From Hyphomicrobiales bacterium (GTDB lineage: Bacteria > Pseudomonadota > Alphaproteobacteria > Rhizobiales > Beijerinckiaceae), in the NCBI GenBank assembly GCA_015655535.1, contig JAATEW010000328.1:1-35513 (forward strand): DNA of 35,513 bases, in the 5' to 3' direction. The notes beneath the pieces were generated by a model, which was given only the letters and a program-made list of their open reading frames with translations, was not told the origin of the DNA and searched no databases. The translations under genes and the position numbers were made by a program. Below are positions 1 through 7,142 of the stretch, piece after piece; the stretch's first letter is position 1; every line of letters starts with the position of its first letter.

Positions 1-324
1 ATGTGCCGCCGCCCTGCACAGGCGTGTCGCCCGAGCCCGTCGTCGGATCGCCGGTCGTGGGTGTATCGCCAGCATCTCCGGTCGATGTGCCGCCACCCTG
101 GATCGGGGTATCGCCTGAGCCCGTCGTGGGATCGCCGGTCGCAGGCGTACCGCCAGCATCTCCGGTCGATGTCCCGCCGCCCTGCACCGGCGTATCGCCT
201 GAGCCGGTTGTTGGATCGCCCGTCGCAGGCGTACCGCCAGCATCTCCGGTCGATGTACCGCCACCTTGCACCGGTGTGTCGCCTGAACCTGTCGTCGGAT
301 CACCGGTTGAGGGGGCGGCGCTAG
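1..324. repeat. 84-bp in-frame tandem repeats
   Basis: The plus-strand marker CATCTCCGGTCGATG recurs at 73, 157 and 241, exactly 84 bases apart, and the surrounding sequence is conserved around each copy. The array continues off the left edge and decays toward about 324. The period equals 28 codons, so the reading frame of the minus-strand gene is kept. Differences between copies are mostly third-position changes plus a few substitutions (VQ/IQ, GG/GD, PA/PT). Confidence 0.92.
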
Positions 325-964
325 AGCCTGTCGTATGGTCTCCGGTTGATGGCGTGCCGCCGGTCGATGTCCCGTCACCATGGATCGGGCCGCCGGCAGG
401 GCTGCCCCCTTGTGCTGGCGGATTGGCGGCGTCGGCTGCAAGGCCCGGTGCTGCGGGCGTATTCCCATCCGCCGAAGCGCCGCCACCACCACCGCCACCG
501 CCACCGCCGTGCGATGGATTGGTCGGGACTGGACCAATGGATGGAGGAGGCGAGGCGACATTCACGCTTGGCACAAATGCAGCCGATCCCAGGGCTATAT
601 GATCGAGCGATCCTCCTGCGTGCAGGGAGACCGCGGATATGTCGGAAGGGTTAGTTGCGTCCTCTGCGCCAGAGTTGCCGCGCAGCGATGCGCCGTCATC
701 ACCGGCGCGAGCTTCGGCAACCGTCTGCTCTTGGTCTTGTGAAGGCGGCGCTGCTTGATCCTGTTCCGGCTGTGCGCCGCCCGCTCCGGCCCTGCTGGCA
801 TCGCTTGGGGCCGCGGCCTCACCTTCAACACCTGTGTCCCACCCGATCGCTGCCTCTTCCCGCGCGGGGTCAGGTCGCCCGATGGGTTTCTCAACGGCTT
901 TTTTTAAGCCTGAGTCCGATGGTTTCGGAGTTTTGCCGGCCACTTCCTTCTTGAACTTGGCCAT
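1..964 (-). CDS. Low-complexity tandem-repeat protein, probable type I secretion cargo (5' part, cut by window edge)
   Basis: An open frame reads from an ATG at 964 to the left edge with no stop, giving 321 codons. A strong Shine-Dalgarno (TTAGGAGG) lies about 8 bases upstream of the ATG. The protein starts MAKFKKEVAGK, has a charged, Ala/Gln-rich segment to about residue 150, ten consecutive glycines (codons at 479-508), then a Gly/Thr/Asp-rich region made of 28-residue repeats containing TGDPTTGSGDTP and GGGTSTGDAG. There is no Sec signal peptide and almost no aromatic or cysteine content. It lies 12 bases after the HlyD-type gene, as the last visible gene of a type I secretion operon, so I infer that it is the exported substrate, perhaps a large adhesin or matrix protein whose C-terminal secretion signal is outside the window. 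No calcium-binding RTX nonapeptide is visible in this part. The reading frame and start are clear; the function is inferred from context. Confidence 0.75.
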   Translation of the reverse strand, partial: MAKFKKEVAGKTPKPSDSGLKKAVEKPIGRPDPAREEAAIGWDTGVEGEAAAPSDASRAGAGGAQPEQDQAAPPSQDQEQTVAEARAGDDGASLRGNSGAEDATNPSDISAVSLHAGGSLDHIALGSAAFVPSVNVASPPPSIGPVPTNPSHGGGGGGGGGGASADGNTPAAPGLAADAANPPAQGGSPAGGPIHGDGTSTGGTPSTGDHTTGSSAAPSTGDPTTGSGDTPVQGGGTSTGDAGGTPATGDPTTGSGDTPVQGGGTSTGDAGGTPATGDPTTGSGDTPIQGGGTSTGDAGDTPTTGDPTTGSGDTPVQGGGT

Positions 965-976
965 CGCCGATACCTC

Positions 977-2323
977 CTAACGCTCCCGGAACGCGGTATC
1001 CAAAGTGTAGTAAATAGGCTTCAGCAGATATTGGAATATGGTCTTCTCGCCCGTCAGAATGGTTGCCTCACCGGTCATTCCGGGTGTCACCACATGCGCT
1101 TTGTCTACACCTACGTAGGGTTGGTCGAGTTCGATTTCGACCAGGATAAAGGGCGCTTGACCTGGACTGTTTGTCGTATTCTGAGCCGCGATACGCACAA
1201 CCTTGCCGGGGATCGTGCCGAAACGGCTGTAATCGAAAGCGTCGGACTTCACGCTGGCTTTCTGGCCGACGCGCACGAAACCGATGTCGCGCGGCGAGAC
1301 ATGCGACTGCATCAAGACGCCGCCATCCGTCGGCACGATCTCGCATACCGTTCCGCCGGCCGGAATCACCGTGCCGATCGGTGTTTCGGAGATTTTTTGC
1401 ACGATGCCATTGACCGGCGACCGGACCTCGATGTCGCCGGAACGGCTTTGATAGGCGGCTTGCGTCGCCTTGAGTTCGTTCATTTGCTCCATGATGTCGG
1501 CCCGCTGATTGCGGGCATCGGCCGCGGACTTGGCAATGATGGCCTCGCGCTCCGCATCGAGCCGCTTGATGCGTGACTCATGCTGGTCGATCGAGGCCGT
1601 GAGCTGTGCGTGGACCCGCTGGCCTTGAGCTGCCTGCTCTTCGACCTGGGCGAGACGATTGCGCGCGATGACACCAATATCCGCGCCTTCACGTATGCGT
1701 TTCACAAGGTCCTGGCTGGCCGTCATGCTGGTCTTGGCGAAAGGAATCTCGTCCTCCGCGGCGGCAAGAGCCGATTTTTCTTCGTCGACCTGCCGGTTGT
1801 TCTGTTCCAAGTTGCTGTCGAGCTGACGCACTTGCCCTTTATGCAACGAGAGCGCTTCAGCGACTTGCGCGGGATATTGCGTCTCGAATGGCTTGAAGTT
1901 GGGGTCGCGGCGGTCGGCGAAGGCGTCGAGCCGCTCCATCTGGATTTGCAAATAGGCCATGCGCACTTGCGTGCGTTCGATATCGCGGATCAAATCGGTG
2001 GCACGAAACTTGGCGATCAATTGCCCGGCTTTCACGCGTTCGTCGTTATGCACCAGCATCGACGAAATTGCGCCGCCCTCCGGTGTCTGAATGACCTGGA
2101 CGCGTTGCACCGGTATGAATTCGCCACGCGCGCGCGCGATCTCGTCAACCTTGACGACAAAGGAAAGGCCCAAAAGAATCGCCACGAGGCCGATGACGCC
2201 GATCAGCAGCGCGCTAACGCCGCGCGTGACCTGAACGTAATCGACGTCGCTGCCGATCTGCCCGGCGGGCCTGCGCTCCTGGGCGACGGAAACCGCGATA
2301 TTGTCTCCCTTACGAATGTCCAC
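977..2323 (-). CDS. HlyD-family type I secretion periplasmic adaptor (membrane fusion protein)
   Basis: A 448-residue protein with a short cytoplasmic N-terminus and one membrane segment at about residues 35-57. Half of a biotinyl-lipoyl-like domain follows (about 78-105, with the RVQVIQTPEGG stretch typical of HlyD/PrsE). A long helical coiled-coil region spans roughly 110-290, and the second lipoyl half and beta-barrel start at about 295 (VRSPVNGIV). In this family the protein bridges the inner-membrane ABC exporter and a TolC-like outer-membrane channel. The start lies 9 bases after the stop of the upstream ABC gene, and the next gene follows after 12 bases, so all four genes look co-transcribed. 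No TolC homologue is in the window. Confidence 0.93.
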   Translation of the reverse strand: MDIRKGDNIAVSVAQERRPAGQIGSDVDYVQVTRGVSALLIGVIGLVAILLGLSFVVKVDEIARARGEFIPVQRVQVIQTPEGGAISSMLVHNDERVKAGQLIAKFRATDLIRDIERTQVRMAYLQIQMERLDAFADRRDPNFKPFETQYPAQVAEALSLHKGQVRQLDSNLEQNNRQVDEEKSALAAAEDEIPFAKTSMTASQDLVKRIREGADIGVIARNRLAQVEEQAAQGQRVHAQLTASIDQHESRIKRLDAEREAIIAKSAADARNQRADIMEQMNELKATQAAYQSRSGDIEVRSPVNGIVQKISETPIGTVIPAGGTVCEIVPTDGGVLMQSHVSPRDIGFVRVGQKASVKSDAFDYSRFGTIPGKVVRIAAQNTTNSPGQAPFILVEIELDQPYVGVDKAHVVTPGMTGEATILTGEKTIFQYLLKPIYYTLDTAFRER

Positions 2324-2332
2324 GCGATCCTC

Positions 2333-4525
2333 CTATGCGAATTTCGCCGCGGATTGCACGATCGGGCCGGCATGCCGGACATTGCCGCGTTCGATGATCA
2401 CTATCTGATTGCTGCTCTTGATGTGGGCGGTCGAATAGGGCGTCCATATCACCGTCGTTCGGCCACGAATGGAATCAAGATAGGCTTCGACCTTTTTGTC
2501 CCAGAGCGGATCGCCGCCGATGCCGACGCCGTCGAGCAGAAGCACTGCCGGTGCAGCGATCGTCGCCGCGACGAACGCAACGATGTAGCGGAACTTCAAT
2601 TCGGCGTGGTCTACGCTGAATGAATTGAGGCGGCGATCCAACACGCTCGCGGGCGCGCCAGCAAAAACCGGCCATGTCTCCCACTCTGGGCCGAGCACGC
2701 GCGCGAAGGCCGATAAAGCTTCATCGTCCTGCAGCGCGGGAACCCGCAACCGCAGATATTCGCGCACCGAGATCGGCAGAGCGGGGACCACTTGCGGCAC
2801 GTAGCCGATCCAAGCCCGGTATTCTACCGGATCGAACTGCCGGATGTCGCGGCCATTGACGAGCACGCGCCCCGATTGCGGCCGGCGCAAACCGGCGAGA
2901 CATTCGAGCAGTACCGTCTTGCCGCCCGCGTTCGGACCGACAATCGCAACGCGCGCGCCGGCTGGCGTCGAGAACGACACGCCGTTCAATGCGGCTTCCT
3001 GATCGACGTCAGGCCGATAATAGAGGCGGTCAACAGTGAATGCGACTTCGGTGAGCCCGAACGGGCTCGCAATCTCGACGCTTGCGCGTTCTGTCGGCGT
3101 CGCCATCAATTGATTGAGCTGGCTTATCGAACTCCCGACCTGTCGCAGCCGGACGAGAGAGCTGAAGGCCTGCTGCGCCGGCACGACGATCCGCCAGATC
3201 AGCATCATCGATGCGATCAATCCGCCCGAATTCATAGTACCATCGAGCACCAGCAAGATACCGACGCACATGGTTGCAAGCACGGTGAGCATGCTCAGAA
3301 TCTGGCCGATCGCCTGCGCGCGGGCTATGGCGATCGCGTAATCGCAATTCCGCGCGGCCGCGTCGCGCGCGTGTTCGGCGAACTGATTGAGCCACTGGCT
3401 TCCCGCGCCTACGCGATAGAAGGCGTTGATCCCAAGCAGAGCGGCGCCGGCCTGTTCTTCGAGCCGCGCCGAGGCAATTCCTGCGGCGGAAGCCTTGCTT
3501 GAAACATAGTCCGCCGTGGGAAAGGCGAGGGCCGCGTAGCAAAGCAGCGCTATGATGGGCACGAAGACCAGCCATCCGCCAAACAGCGCGATCACCAGGA
3601 CAAAGATCACGATGAACGGATAGTCGATCAGATAGGCTCCGCCGACGCCACTCAAGAACTGCCGCGCATTTTCGAAGCTGCGCATGCGAATGACGTTGTT
3701 CTGAACCCCGAGCTTGGCTATTGTATCGAGCGGAAAGCTCAGCATCTTGCGCATCGTCGTCTCGCCGATACGCGTGCCGGCCCAGCTACCCAAACGCGTG
3801 GTCACCAGCTGGCGCCCGATCCGCAGCCCCCAACTCCCAAGAATGGCAACGGCCGCGAGCAATGCCATCCCCCAAATGGTGTCGATGGCTTCCGACGGAA
3901 TGACGATGCTGTAGACAGCCATCGTATAAAGAGAGACGGCAAGCGCCAACAAGTTGATGAGCGTGCTCATCGCGAAGAGCGCGAAGAGTGCGTCGCGCAC
4001 GCGTTCGAACAGGCCGCGGAACCAGTTGGGCCGCGCTTCGTCGATCGGGTGGAAATCAGTGGCCGGGTCGATAGCCAGGATGGTGTCGCCGGAGGCCGGC
4101 TGAAATGTCGCTTGCGTGCCGGCTATCAGCCAGCGATCCCTGCCGTCCGGCTGGCCGAGATAGACGGCGACGTCGTTGCCATGCAGGACAAGGCTTCCGG
4201 CCCGCAGCCGCATCGTGTCACGGGCCTGACCCTTCGCCGTGACGTGACGGACGCGGAAGCCGATCTCCGCCAGAAGCCGTTCGAGATGCGCGATTGAAAA
4301 ACGCACATCCTGCTGCGGCAGCAAAGCGGCAAGACGGCGGCCGGTCCCTGGCCATCCCAATGCCACCAGCATCGGCGGCAAAGCGGCGGCTATCGATGAA
4401 TTGGCTTGGCGTTCAGAACCGACAACGTCGCTCAAGCGCTTGAGCCAAATGGCTTCGCTCCAGCCCGCCGGCAACTGCGGTGGAGACGGTTGAGGGACGA
4501 GCGCCAAAGGTGCCGCATTATCCAT
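2333..4525 (-). CDS. Type I secretion ABC half-transporter with C39-like N-terminus and partly degenerate ATPase
   Basis: A 730-residue exporter half. Residues about 25-155 resemble the peptidase-C39-like domain of HlyB/LapB-type transporters but lack a catalytic cysteine. Membrane helices fall at about 178-445 and the nucleotide-binding domain at about 490-720. Walker A is intact (GPNAGGKT, 530-537) and the Q-loop glutamine is present (YVPQ, Q578). However, the LSGGQ signature is replaced around 636-640 (FSVDH), the catalytic glutamate after Walker B is glycine (LLLDG, G666), and the switch histidine is missing near 696. It should bind ATP but is not expected to hydrolyse it normally. Its ATG overlaps the end of the upstream half-transporter gene by 8 bases (ATGGATAA), implying translational coupling and probably a heterodimer. 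Confidence 0.9.
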   Translation of the reverse strand: MDNAAPLALVPQPSPPQLPAGWSEAIWLKRLSDVVGSERQANSSIAAALPPMLVALGWPGTGRRLAALLPQQDVRFSIAHLERLLAEIGFRVRHVTAKGQARDTMRLRAGSLVLHGNDVAVYLGQPDGRDRWLIAGTQATFQPASGDTILAIDPATDFHPIDEARPNWFRGLFERVRDALFALFAMSTLINLLALAVSLYTMAVYSIVIPSEAIDTIWGMALLAAVAILGSWGLRIGRQLVTTRLGSWAGTRIGETTMRKMLSFPLDTIAKLGVQNNVIRMRSFENARQFLSGVGGAYLIDYPFIVIFVLVIALFGGWLVFVPIIALLCYAALAFPTADYVSSKASAAGIASARLEEQAGAALLGINAFYRVGAGSQWLNQFAEHARDAAARNCDYAIAIARAQAIGQILSMLTVLATMCVGILLVLDGTMNSGGLIASMMLIWRIVVPAQQAFSSLVRLRQVGSSISQLNQLMATPTERASVEIASPFGLTEVAFTVDRLYYRPDVDQEAALNGVSFSTPAGARVAIVGPNAGGKTVLLECLAGLRRPQSGRVLVNGRDIRQFDPVEYRAWIGYVPQVVPALPISVREYLRLRVPALQDDEALSAFARVLGPEWETWPVFAGAPASVLDRRLNSFSVDHAELKFRYIVAFVAATIAAPAVLLLDGVGIGGDPLWDKKVEAYLDSIRGRTTVIWTPYSTAHIKSSNQIVIIERGNVRHAGPIVQSAAKFA

Positions 4526-6122
4526 GGCGAGGTCTCCTCTCGATACGGATTTTCTGATCGGCGAGTTGCACCAGGTCGGGATTGCCGGACACCATGAAGA
4601 TTGTGGTGCGTCCTTTGAGCCCTTTTAGAATGTCCACGAGCCGGCGCATGCCATCGAGGTCGAGCGTGCCGCCGACCTCATTGAGGCAGAGGATCGCGGG
4701 GCGCCGTACCAAGGCACGGATCAAGCCGATGCGAACGGCGATGCCGGGGCTTACGATATCGGCGCCGCCCGGGCCGAGCGCCGTCATGACTCCCTGCCGC
4801 AAGCTGTCGACAAAAGCGTCGAGCCCAAGATACGGCATAAGCCTCATCGCATCGGCATTATATTGCGGGCTGAACAAGGTGAGATTTTCGAGTAGCGAGC
4901 CGCGGATCAGTTCGGGATGGGCGCTCACCATCGCGATTTGCTGTTTGAGAGTCTGGCTGTCGTAGGCCGAAGGTGGACGGCCATCGAATGTGATCGTAAG
5001 ATCCAAGGCATCGTCGAGTTGGGCTACCATATCGAGCATGGCGGTCGCCGTGATCTGGTCGGATGCCTCGATAAGGACGACGTTGCCCGGCTCGATCGAT
5101 ACTGTTTCGCCTTGGATCGCCGCGCCGCTTATCGCGATGGCACCACCGCGAAAGACCTGTTCGCCGCTGCCGCTCCACAAAGGCGCCAAGGGCAAGGACA
5201 AGACATCTTCGATCTTCCGTTCCGCCGCATCACGATGACCAAGCCTGGTCAAATAAGCGAAAGCCGCCATGGCGGGGGCGATCGATCGTCCGGCGATCAA
5301 TGTGCAGGCCGCGAGGCCGCCAGTCGTGATTTGGCCGTCGATCACCATGAAAGCGCCGAAGGCGACGACGGCGACCGTCGATAGCTGACTGAGAAGAGCG
5401 CCGTTCTCGCGGATCAATGCCATATGATTTTCCACGCGCGCGCTCGCATCCATCGTGCGCACGACGGCGTCGCGATAGCGTTGGGTCAACATGGTCTCGG
5501 CCGCCATGGCCTTGACCTCAACAATGCCGCCAAAGATTCCCCAGGTCAGGTCGCGGCGATGGGCTTCGGCCGCTTCCAAGTCGAGCACCGCGCGATTACC
5601 CGCGCGCATGACGATCAAGGCGGCGATCAAGGCGACGAAAGTCAATGCGAGCGGGATCAGCGCGAGCCAAGTGCCGATGTACGCAACGAGCCCGATATAG
5701 ACAGCCACGAATGGCAATTCATGCAGGGCCGCGGCGGCATTGCCGGACCAAAAATCGCGGACCTGGCCGACGGAACGCACGGCGTCCAAGAGCGCCGGCG
5801 TGCCCATGGTATGAACCGCCTTGCCGCTGGCCCGCATGAGACGCTCGAAAAGACGCAACGTCATCCGGCTTTCGAAAACCGCGCCGACATAGGCAAACAG
5901 CACGGCGCGGCCATAGCGCAGCAAGGCTTCCAAGAGAACGGCAATTGTGACGCCGATCACCAGCACGAATGTCGTGGAATAGGCGGCGTTGGGCAGGATC
6001 CGGTCGTAGGTCTGGAGAAGCCCAAGCGGGACGGCAAGCGAAAGCACATGCGCGCTGAGCGAGGTGACGACCGCCAGCGCGGTTACACCTACAGGCTTTA
6101 CCTCGTCTACGTAGTGCGACAC
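4518..6122 (-). CDS. Type I secretion ABC half-transporter with strongly degenerate ATPase domain
   Basis: A 534-residue half-transporter. Membrane segments lie from about residue 15 to 300 (for example around 20-37, 50-70, 135-170 and 245-285) and the nucleotide-binding domain fold from about 325 to 530. It has no C39-like N-terminal domain. The Walker A lysine loop is absent (IEASDQITAT at 351-360), the Q-loop glutamine is serine (MVSAHPE), the signature reads VSPGI (457-461), and Walker B reads LCLNE, so the aspartate is Asn481 while Glu482 is kept. The switch histidine position is glycine (about 513). The start is a GTG at 6122 behind a GGGGGT Shine-Dalgarno. First gene of the operon; expected to pair with the 730-residue half. 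Membership of the ABC exporter family is clear; loss of ATPase function is inferred from the motifs. Confidence 0.9.
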   Translation of the reverse strand: MSHYVDEVKPVGVTALAVVTSLSAHVLSLAVPLGLLQTYDRILPNAAYSTTFVLVIGVTIAVLLEALLRYGRAVLFAYVGAVFESRMTLRLFERLMRASGKAVHTMGTPALLDAVRSVGQVRDFWSGNAAAALHELPFVAVYIGLVAYIGTWLALIPLALTFVALIAALIVMRAGNRAVLDLEAAEAHRRDLTWGIFGGIVEVKAMAAETMLTQRYRDAVVRTMDASARVENHMALIRENGALLSQLSTVAVVAFGAFMVIDGQITTGGLAACTLIAGRSIAPAMAAFAYLTRLGHRDAAERKIEDVLSLPLAPLWSGSGEQVFRGGAIAISGAAIQGETVSIEPGNVVLIEASDQITATAMLDMVAQLDDALDLTITFDGRPPSAYDSQTLKQQIAMVSAHPELIRGSLLENLTLFSPQYNADAMRLMPYLGLDAFVDSLRQGVMTALGPGGADIVSPGIAVRIGLIRALVRRPAILCLNEVGGTLDLDGMRRLVDILKGLKGRTTIFMVSGNPDLVQLADQKIRIERRPRHG

Positions 6123-6529
6123 CGAGATACCCCCTACATGAGCTGTTGGGGGCTGCCGGCGAAAGATTAAAACGATATTGCGTTTTTGTCTTGCTTCAAT
6201 TCTAAGCGTGCTTAAGCTTAAAGCTGTGATGTTGATTTAAAATTGCAATATGTAACGCGTCGACTCGCGCTGGCTTATGATGTTGGGGCTCTCGCTTTTG
6301 TTTCAAATGGTCTGCAAGAAGGTACCATGTCGATTAGGGACTTGGCACAATGCTGGCGAGTCGTAACGAGCGCGCACGACGCAGTATGAACCACCGCCGC
6401 AAGCACCGGGCTATGGCGAGCCTCGAAGCGAAGCGAATGAACAAAGTTCTTAATCCCCGGCGGGAGCCACGTTCGCGGGCCTCATGAAACGCGCCGGAGA
6501 ACACGTGATCATCTCGTCGCCCCGCGCCC
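6123..6529. other. 407-bp intergenic region
   Basis: Apart from the candidate promoter at 6172-6221 I see no convincing gene, RNA or repeat here. Positions 6165-6265 are AT-rich; 6300-6529 is ordinary GC-rich sequence with short broken frames only. Confidence 0.6.
6172..6221 (-). promoter_or_regulatory. Candidate sigma70-type promoter and palindrome for the secretion operon
   Basis: On the minus strand a TTGAAG hexamer (6194-6199) and a TATCGT hexamer (6172-6177) are 16 bases apart, about 50 bases before the GTG at 6122. Directly upstream lies the perfect palindrome TTAAGCTTAA (6212-6221). The whole stretch is AT-rich compared with its surroundings. The match is moderate (4/6 in each box). 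Confidence 0.35.
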
Positions 6530-6952
6530 CTATTTCAGCACCGTGTTCTTGTCCTCGCCCTCGGTCATGTCGATCACCAGCAGCTTGACGGGCTCGGTTC
6601 CGATATTGGCGCCCTGGTGCCATTGATCGATCGATTCCACGATGAAGTCGCCGGTCTTATACGCGTCGACCTTGCCGTTCTCGCTGTTGATCACCTGCAA
6701 GGTTCCGGACAGGACGTAGCCGTAACGCGGGAAAGGATGCTTGTGCTCCGGCAGCACCGCTCCCGCCGCTATGTCGTAAACCGACACGCTGATATGCGCG
6801 TCTTTCTGCGGCAGCACGATCTTTTGTCCGCTCGACGTCACGGAGGTCGACAGCACCGGACTTATGACAATTGAACTATTCTCCAGGGCCCCGCCCGGCG
6901 GCGCGACAAGGATCAGAGCAAACGCGAGCGCGAGCAGCTTGACATGTCTCAT
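6530..6952 (-). CDS. Secreted cupin-domain protein
   Basis: A 140-residue protein with a signal peptide (hydrophobic residues 5-18, likely cleaved near 22-23), followed by a single cupin barrel. The metal-site histidines H70 and H72 (LPEHKHPFPRYG) and H112 (DQWHQGAN) are present, but the glutamate usual in cupin motif 1 is not at its normal place. Small exported cupins of this type are widespread and mostly uncharacterised. The start has a good Shine-Dalgarno (AGGAG, 7 bases before ATG). It is divergent from the FUSC gene, with a perfect dyad (6997-7019) in the space between them. No substrate can be named from sequence. Confidence 0.88.
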   Translation of the reverse strand: MRHVKLLALAFALILVAPPGGALENSSIVISPVLSTSVTSSGQKIVLPQKDAHISVSVYDIAAGAVLPEHKHPFPRYGYVLSGTLQVINSENGKVDAYKTGDFIVESIDQWHQGANIGTEPVKLLVIDMTEGEDKNTVLK

Positions 6953-6996
6953 GGGAAATCTCCTCGCGCCGACTTTAAAGCCGCGAGCCTAAGCCA

Positions 6997-7019
6997 ATGT
7001 TTCAGCCAAGGTGAAACAT
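6997..7019. promoter_or_regulatory. Perfect 8-bp dyad upstream of the cupin gene
   Basis: ATGTTTCA (6997-7004) and TGAAACAT (7012-7019) form a perfect inverted repeat with a 7-base spacer, 45 bases before the cupin start codon and inside the 190-base divergent region shared with the FUSC gene. The arrangement suits a dimeric repressor site. No regulator gene lies next to it. Confidence 0.45.
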
Positions 7020-7142
7020 GTTACCGATGAAACCGGTCGAATTCGTCGAAATCCTTCGGGGGCTTCGCCGCCGGCCCAGGCGCCTCTACTTATTCCCGTC
7101 ACCACGGGCTAATATGGCTGGCTTCCTTCCATCGAACACGCG

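Noticed and set aside
1-324. Possible CRISPR array
   Set aside because: The 84-bp units are contiguous coding repeats with no spacers and a period divisible by three.
3-602. Plus-strand proline/valine-rich frame of 199 codons
   Set aside because: It is the antisense reading of the repeat gene. The minus-strand frame has a strong ribosome site, fits the operon and shows the codon pattern of a real gene.
1580-2623. Long plus-strand frame across hlyD and the end of the ABC gene
   Set aside because: It is a shadow frame in high-GC DNA, antisense to two well-supported genes, and crosses their boundary.
6343-6357. Sigma54-like site (TGGCAC with a correctly spaced GC) on the plus strand
   Set aside because: The -12 box reads TGGC instead of TTGC, and no plus-strand gene follows within reach.
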